Source: JBEKYD01 sp052148435 (GTDB taxonomy: Bacteria; Acidobacteriota; Terriglobia; Bryobacterales; Bryobacteraceae). Taken from it: DNA of 64,000 bases. Below the pieces are notes generated by a model that saw only the letters and a list, made by a program, of their open reading frames with translations, had not been told where the DNA came from and ran no database searches. Location: contig JBKQIF010000126.1 of the NCBI GenBank assembly GCA_052148435.1, positions 1 through 64,000 of the forward strand, in the 5' to 3' direction. The translations under genes were made by a program, and so were the position numbers. Below, piece by piece: positions 60,103-64,000 of this stretch (position 1 is its first letter; every line of letters starts with the position of its first letter).

Positions 60103-60246
60103 AAAGCCTTCACGACGTTTCTCCGAGAAGCCGGAGCCCTATTAGACAATAACCTTGCGAAAGAGCATTGAAACGGGTGCCCTTCACCGGAAGAACGCGT
60201 TGTTCTACAGGACGCTGCATGGCGCAAGGTACAGAATCTGCACTGA
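60103..60246 (+). mobile_element. C-terminal fragment of an IS66-type transposase
   Basis: KAFTTFLREAGALLDNN and, after a frame change, ETGALHRKNALFYRTLHGAR are the conserved C-terminal blocks of IS66 transposases. The orientation is opposite to the larger remnant at 59361-59860. It joins the poxB fragment directly. Ends and terminal repeats are not recognisable. Confidence 0.7.
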
Positions 60247-60335
60247 ACACGACAGTTGTTGCAGGTCGAACCTCGGCGGCGCGCGCGGGAGTGCCAAGTC
60301 CAGACAGCATGTAGAATTCAAGGGAGAGGTTGCGC

Positions 60336-62879
60336 ATGAACCAACCAGACAAGACGCTGGACCGCTTCTGGGATATGCCCCAGCGGGACCTGCTCGCGCT
60401 CCTTCAAGCAACTCCAGCCGGGCTGACTTCCGACGAGGCCAAACAGCGGCTGCGTCAGCATGGCCCGAACAGCCTGGTAGGGGAGTCCCGCTTCGCGCCC
60501 CTGCTCGGCTTTCTGGCCTTTTTTGCCAATCCCCTGGTTCTCATTCTTCTGGCGGCCAGCGCCATTTCGATCGTGCTGGGCGATCACGTTGGCGGCACCA
60601 TCATCATCGCCATAGTCCTGCTCAGCGTCGTCGTGAACTTTTACATGGAGTTTCAGGCTCGACATGCGGTGGAGGACATTCGCAAGCAGGTGGCTACCAC
60701 CGCCTCGGTTTTACGCGACGGCCACGAACTGGAGCTGCCGGTCGCGGAGCTGGTCCCCGGAGATATCATCCGGCTCAACGCCGGGGACCTGGCGCCAGCC
60801 GACGCCCGTTTATTGGACAGCAAGGACCTGCACGTGCGCGAGTCCGCGCTCACGGGAGAGTCTTTGCCCGTCGACAAGGCGGCGAGCGATCTTCCGGCGG
60901 GACAACACACCATTGCCGACGCCAGCAACAGCCTTTTCCTGGGGACTGCCATGCAGACGGGAATCGGCACCGCGGTCATCGTTCGCACCGGCAAGGACAC
61001 GGCCTTCGGCGCCATCGCCCAACGGCTGGCCATGCGGCCGCCGGAGACCGAATTCGGCCGCGGCATTCGCCACTTCGGGTTGATGATCACGCGCGTGATG
61101 ATGCTGTTGGTGCTCTTCGTCCTGCTGGTGAACATCGTCTTACATCGCCCGCTGCTGGAATCGTTCTTGTTCTCTGTCGCGCTGGCCGTCGGGATGACGC
61201 CGGAGATGATGCCGATGATCATCACGATCTCGCTGGCGCAGGGTGCGCGCCGGATGGCCAGGAAAAAGGTTCTGGTCAAGCAGCTTACGGCCATCGAGGA
61301 CTTCGGCAGCGTGGAGATTCTGTGCAGCGATAAGACCGGCACCCTCACCGAAGGCGAGATCGCGCTGGACCGGCACGTGGACGTCGAGGGCCGGGACAAC
61401 GACGACGTTCTCCGGTTCGTCTACCTGAACAGTTACTTTCAAACCGGCATCAAGAGCCCGCTGGACGATGCCATCCTGAAGTATCAGCGCCCCGCCATTA
61501 CGGAGTATGAGAAGGTGGACGAGATCCCTTTCGACTTCAACCGCAAGCGCCTTTCCGTGGTGGTGCGCCGCGGCGGCGAGGACCTTCTCATTACCAAGGG
61601 CGAGGCGGAAAGCGTTTTCGCCATCTGCGCCACCGTCACCATTGAAGGGGCTCCCCAACCGTTCGACGAAAGCCGGCGAGCCCAGGCGGCGGAGACCTTG
61701 AAAAAGTTGAGCGCCGACGGGTACCGCGCCCTGGGAGTCGCAGTCCGGAAGGTAGAGAAGCAGGATGCTTATGCGCTGGCCGCCGAGCGGGAGATGACCC
61801 TGGCCGGGTTCGCGGCATTCCTCGACCCGCCCAAGGAGGGGATTGTCGCGGTTCTCGAAGCGCTCAAGAAGAACGGCGTGTCCGTGGTCATCATGACCGG
61901 CGACAATCAGTACGTGACGCAGAAGGTGGCCCACGATGTCGGCCTCCCTACCGACCGCATTGTCACCGGCGACCAGCTGGACACCATGGACGATGCCGCC
62001 CTGGCTTACCAGGCCGAGCACGGCGCCATATTCGCCCGTGTGTCTCCCGAACAAAAGAACCGGGTAATCCTGGGTCTGAAGGCCCGCGGGCTCGTCGTTG
62101 GGTACATCGGCGACGGCATCAACGACGCTCCCTCGCTGCACACCGCGGACGTCGGCATTTCCGTAATGAATGGCGTGGATGTGGCCAAAGACGCCGCCAA
62201 GATCATCCTGCTGGAGAAGGACTTGGCGGTCTTGAACGATGGGGTAATGGAAGGGCGGCGGTGCTTCGCCAACATCATGAAGTACATCATCATGGGCACC
62301 AGCTCCAACTTCGGCAATATGTTCAGCATGGCCGCGGCATCCCTCTTTCTGAAATTCCTGCCCATGTTGCCGACTCAAATCCTGCTGAACAATTTCCTTT
62401 ACGACACCTCGCAGATCGCGGTCCCCGGCGACAATGTCGATCCGGCCCTGCAGCACAAGCCCAAGCGGTGGCAAATCGGGTTCATTCGCCAGTTTATGAC
62501 GATCATCGGCCCCATCAGTTCCATCTACGATTTCCTCACTTTTGGCGTCCTCCTCTGGATGTTCCACGCTGCCACCAACGCGCCGCTGTTCCGGACCGGG
62601 TGGTTCGTCGAATCGCTCGCTACACAGACGCTGGTGGTGTTTGTGATCCGGACGGCGGGCAACCCGTTCAAGAGCCGTCCGAGCGGGCAGTTGCTGATAA
62701 GTGTAGTGGCCATCACCGTCGTTGGCGCCGTGCTGCCGTACACGCCCCTCGGCCCCTTGCTCGGGTTTACCCCATTACCGCTGTCGTTGCTGGGTGCGAT
62801 CTCGCTGCTTGGCCTGACATACCTGTTTTTGGTGCAAGCCGTCAAGACCTGGTTCTATCGCCGGCATGCATTGCTCTGA
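60336..62879 (+). CDS. magnesium-transporting P-type ATPase (MgtA/MgtB type)
   Basis: About 847 aa type IIIB P-type ATPase in the inner membrane. Motifs: TGESLPV in the actuator domain (about residue 173), SDKTGTLTEGE with the phosphorylated Asp (about 333), MTGDNQYVT (about 521) and GDGINDAPSL (about 591). VGMTPEMMPMIITISLA and the later NNFLYDTSQIAVPGDNVD are characteristic of Mg2+ importers. GGAGAGG is 6 nt from the ATG at 60336. It lies directly downstream of the IS66/poxB scar, which may supply or have replaced its promoter. Confidence 0.95.
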   Translation: MNQPDKTLDRFWDMPQRDLLALLQATPAGLTSDEAKQRLRQHGPNSLVGESRFAPLLGFLAFFANPLVLILLAASAISIVLGDHVGGTIIIAIVLLSVVVNFYMEFQARHAVEDIRKQVATTASVLRDGHELELPVAELVPGDIIRLNAGDLAPADARLLDSKDLHVRESALTGESLPVDKAASDLPAGQHTIADASNSLFLGTAMQTGIGTAVIVRTGKDTAFGAIAQRLAMRPPETEFGRGIRHFGLMITRVMMLLVLFVLLVNIVLHRPLLESFLFSVALAVGMTPEMMPMIITISLAQGARRMARKKVLVKQLTAIEDFGSVEILCSDKTGTLTEGEIALDRHVDVEGRDNDDVLRFVYLNSYFQTGIKSPLDDAILKYQRPAITEYEKVDEIPFDFNRKRLSVVVRRGGEDLLITKGEAESVFAICATVTIEGAPQPFDESRRAQAAETLKKLSADGYRALGVAVRKVEKQDAYALAAEREMTLAGFAAFLDPPKEGIVAVLEALKKNGVSVVIMTGDNQYVTQKVAHDVGLPTDRIVTGDQLDTMDDAALAYQAEHGAIFARVSPEQKNRVILGLKARGLVVGYIGDGINDAPSLHTADVGISVMNGVDVAKDAAKIILLEKDLAVLNDGVMEGRRCFANIMKYIIMGTSSNFGNMFSMAAASLFLKFLPMLPTQILLNNFLYDTSQIAVPGDNVDPALQHKPKRWQIGFIRQFMTIIGPISSIYDFLTFGVLLWMFHAATNAPLFRTGWFVESLATQTLVVFVIRTAGNPFKSRPSGQLLISVVAITVVGAVLPYTPLGPLLGFTPLPLSLLGAISLLGLTYLFLVQAVKTWFYRRHALL

Positions 62880-63043
62880 CACGCACGGCGCGGTACGTGC
62901 GCCGAACCGGTGTGCGTCCGGTACCGCAAGCACGTAGCAGCGAATGGTGGCTACTGCGACTGCCCGCCCGCGGCTGGAGCGATTCCGGCGCGCGGGATGC
63001 GCAAATCACCCCGAGCGCCGGGGGAGCGCATTTGGGAGCGGGG

Positions 63044-63069
63044 CTGTTCAACGCCGCTGTTCAACGCCG
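63044..63069. repeat. 13-bp tandem duplication
   Basis: CTGTTCAACGCCG occurs twice in direct succession, just upstream of the -35 box of the amidohydrolase promoter. It may be a regulator site pair or simple slippage. Confidence 0.7.
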
Positions 63070-63070
63070 T

Positions 63071-63097
63071 TTGACACTCGATTCTGAAGTGTATAAA
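63071..63097 (+). promoter_or_regulatory. possible sigma70 promoter of the amidohydrolase gene
   Basis: TTGACA (63071-63076), 15-bp spacer, TATAAA (63092-63097). The spacer is shorter than ideal. Transcription would begin close to the ATG at 63107, giving a leaderless or nearly leaderless mRNA; no Shine-Dalgarno sequence is seen. Confidence 0.4.
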
Positions 63098-63106
63098 CTC
63101 TCACTG

Positions 63107-64000
63107 ATGAATCGCAGGGAGTGGATGACACTGAGCGCAACCACGCTCGCGGCGCGCCGGGCAATTCAAGCACAGCAGCCGTCCTCGTCGTCGCGCGTCG
63201 CTCAGACAGCCAGCGCGGGCTTTCCGCTGGAACAGTACGAACCCAAGAGCATGCTGCACGTTGCGGAGACGCATGTCCAGCGTTCCCGCTTCCCGGTCAT
63301 CGATTTTCATACCCACATCACCGGCGTAACCCGCAACGACCCCAACAGGGTTCAGTTCAGCATGGACCCCTCGAACTGTCTGGTCGTCATGGATCGGAAG
63401 AATATCCGGACGATGGTGAGCCTCACCGGGGGTTATGGCGATGGGTTGCGGGATGCGCTTGCCAAGCTGCCGGAAGCGCATCCCGGCCGATTCATCGTCT
63501 TTACCGAGCCGGCGTGGACCCGGGCTTCCGAACCCGGTTATGCCAAACTTCAGGCCGGCCTGATCGAAGACGCCCATAGGGCTGGCGCCGTGGGGTTGAA
63601 GATTCTCAAAACGCTCGGGCTCTACCTGCGTGACCAGAGAACCAATGGGCTGGTTCGCATCGACGATCCGCGATTCGACCCCATGTGGGACGCAGCGGGA
63701 GCTTTGAAGATGCCCGTAGCCATTCACACCTCCGACCCTGAAGCCTTCTTTCTCCCGATCAACCGCTTCAATGAGCGTTGGGAGGAATTGCACGTGCATC
63801 CAAGCTGGTCTTTTCATGGAAAAAACTTTCCGAGCAATCGCGAGTTGCAGGAGGCCCGGCGCAACGTCATGCGGCGCCATCCGCGTACTCAGTTTGTCTG
63901 CCTTCACGTCGCCAATTCCGAAGATCTCCCATACGTATCGGAGTGCATGGACAGCCACCAAAACATGAGCGTGGATATCGCGGCCCGTATCGGCGAGCTG
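63107..64000 (+). CDS. exported amidohydrolase-family protein (3' end beyond window)
   Basis: At least 298 aa, open at the window edge. The leader MNRREWMTLSATTLAARRA has twin Arg followed by a weak hydrophobic core. The metal-binding strand VIDFHTHITG (HxH) and PVAIHTSDPEAF match the amidohydrolase-2 TIM barrel, with HVANSEDLPYVSECM later. The frame is continuous from the ATG to the last base. Such enzymes act as metal-dependent hydrolases or decarboxylases; the substrate is unknown. Confidence 0.82.
   Translation, partial: MNRREWMTLSATTLAARRAIQAQQPSSSSRVAQTASAGFPLEQYEPKSMLHVAETHVQRSRFPVIDFHTHITGVTRNDPNRVQFSMDPSNCLVVMDRKNIRTMVSLTGGYGDGLRDALAKLPEAHPGRFIVFTEPAWTRASEPGYAKLQAGLIEDAHRAGAVGLKILKTLGLYLRDQRTNGLVRIDDPRFDPMWDAAGALKMPVAIHTSDPEAFFLPINRFNERWEELHVHPSWSFHGKNFPSNRELQEARRNVMRRHPRTQFVCLHVANSEDLPYVSECMDSHQNMSVDIAARIGEL

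Noticed and set aside
1..64000. tRNA or rRNA genes
   Set aside because: I looked for T-loop words such as GGTTCGAATCC with a matching acceptor stem and found none. A tRNA scan would be decisive.

Overview
The window looks like a high-GC chromosomal segment of a soil-type Acidobacteriota, most likely the Bryobacterales/Solibacter group. This is inferred, not proven. The reasons are the many secreted oxidoreductases and hydrolases with Tat-like or Sec leaders (Gfo/Idh/MocA, DUF362, DUF1080, PIG-L, aldo/keto reductase, amidohydrolase), a fused homocysteine methyltransferase/methylenetetrahydrofolate reductase, a UPF0182 protein, a MacB-type permease remnant and several dispersed short palindromic repeats. 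No tRNA, rRNA, CRISPR array or intact insertion sequence was found.

Layout. 257-4519: tripartite efflux operon (TolC-like, EmrA-like, EmrB-like). 4561-6565: methyltransferase, two broken genes, a small coiled-coil protein and a HAD phosphatase. 6726-9467: UPF0182 membrane protein. 9623-10257: toxin-first HigBA-type pair beside rpsO-pnp (10368-12882). 13092-15271: gpmA and glgC, with a 104-bp tandem duplication at the glgC 3' end. 15507-20481: rpsU, a zinc-ribbon protein, glmU-yvcK, a TPR protein and a KDG kinase. 20575-25947: a glycan-synthesis region (GT39-like enzyme, FAD-enzyme remnant, two extended SDR epimerases and a GT2 in overlapping frames, methyltransferase remnant). 26185-31142: rplM-rpsI-rpsB-tsf-pyrH-frr and thrB. 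31256-40926: permease remnant, outer-membrane-like protein, Gfo/Idh oxidoreductase, broken crcB, TsaC/Sua5, the methionine-cycle fusion, a NarL-type two-component pair, murB and a DUF2461 protein. 41117-46618: an unknown protein with DUF362, a GH35-like glycosidase and a PKD protein. 46713-49950: MarR regulator with MFS exporter and two membrane proteins. 50608-54433: enolase-superfamily enzyme, a broken gene, a small secreted protein, a seven-haem cytochrome c and an aldo/keto reductase. 54799-64000: oligopeptidase, DUF1080 protein, PIG-L deacetylase, an IS66/poxB scar, a magnesium P-type ATPase and the start of an amidohydrolase.

Two patterns stand out. First, many remnants keep an authentic N- or C-terminus while the interior is gone and the frame is lost (SDR at 5493, FAD enzyme at 22143, methyltransferase at 25804, permease at 31256, crcB at 34047, secreted protein at 51864, poxB/IS66 at 59361-60246). 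They may be real deletions or assembly collapses. Second, a palindromic repeat built of two 28-nt hairpins occurs after rpsB and after thrB, with a half copy at 6681. Its stem changes are partly compensatory, so the structure seems to be preserved.

The housekeeping genes cover translation, RNA decay, envelope precursor synthesis (glmU, murB), glycogen precursor synthesis and methionine/folate metabolism. The accessory genes suggest a polysaccharide-degrading, drug-exporting heterotroph.
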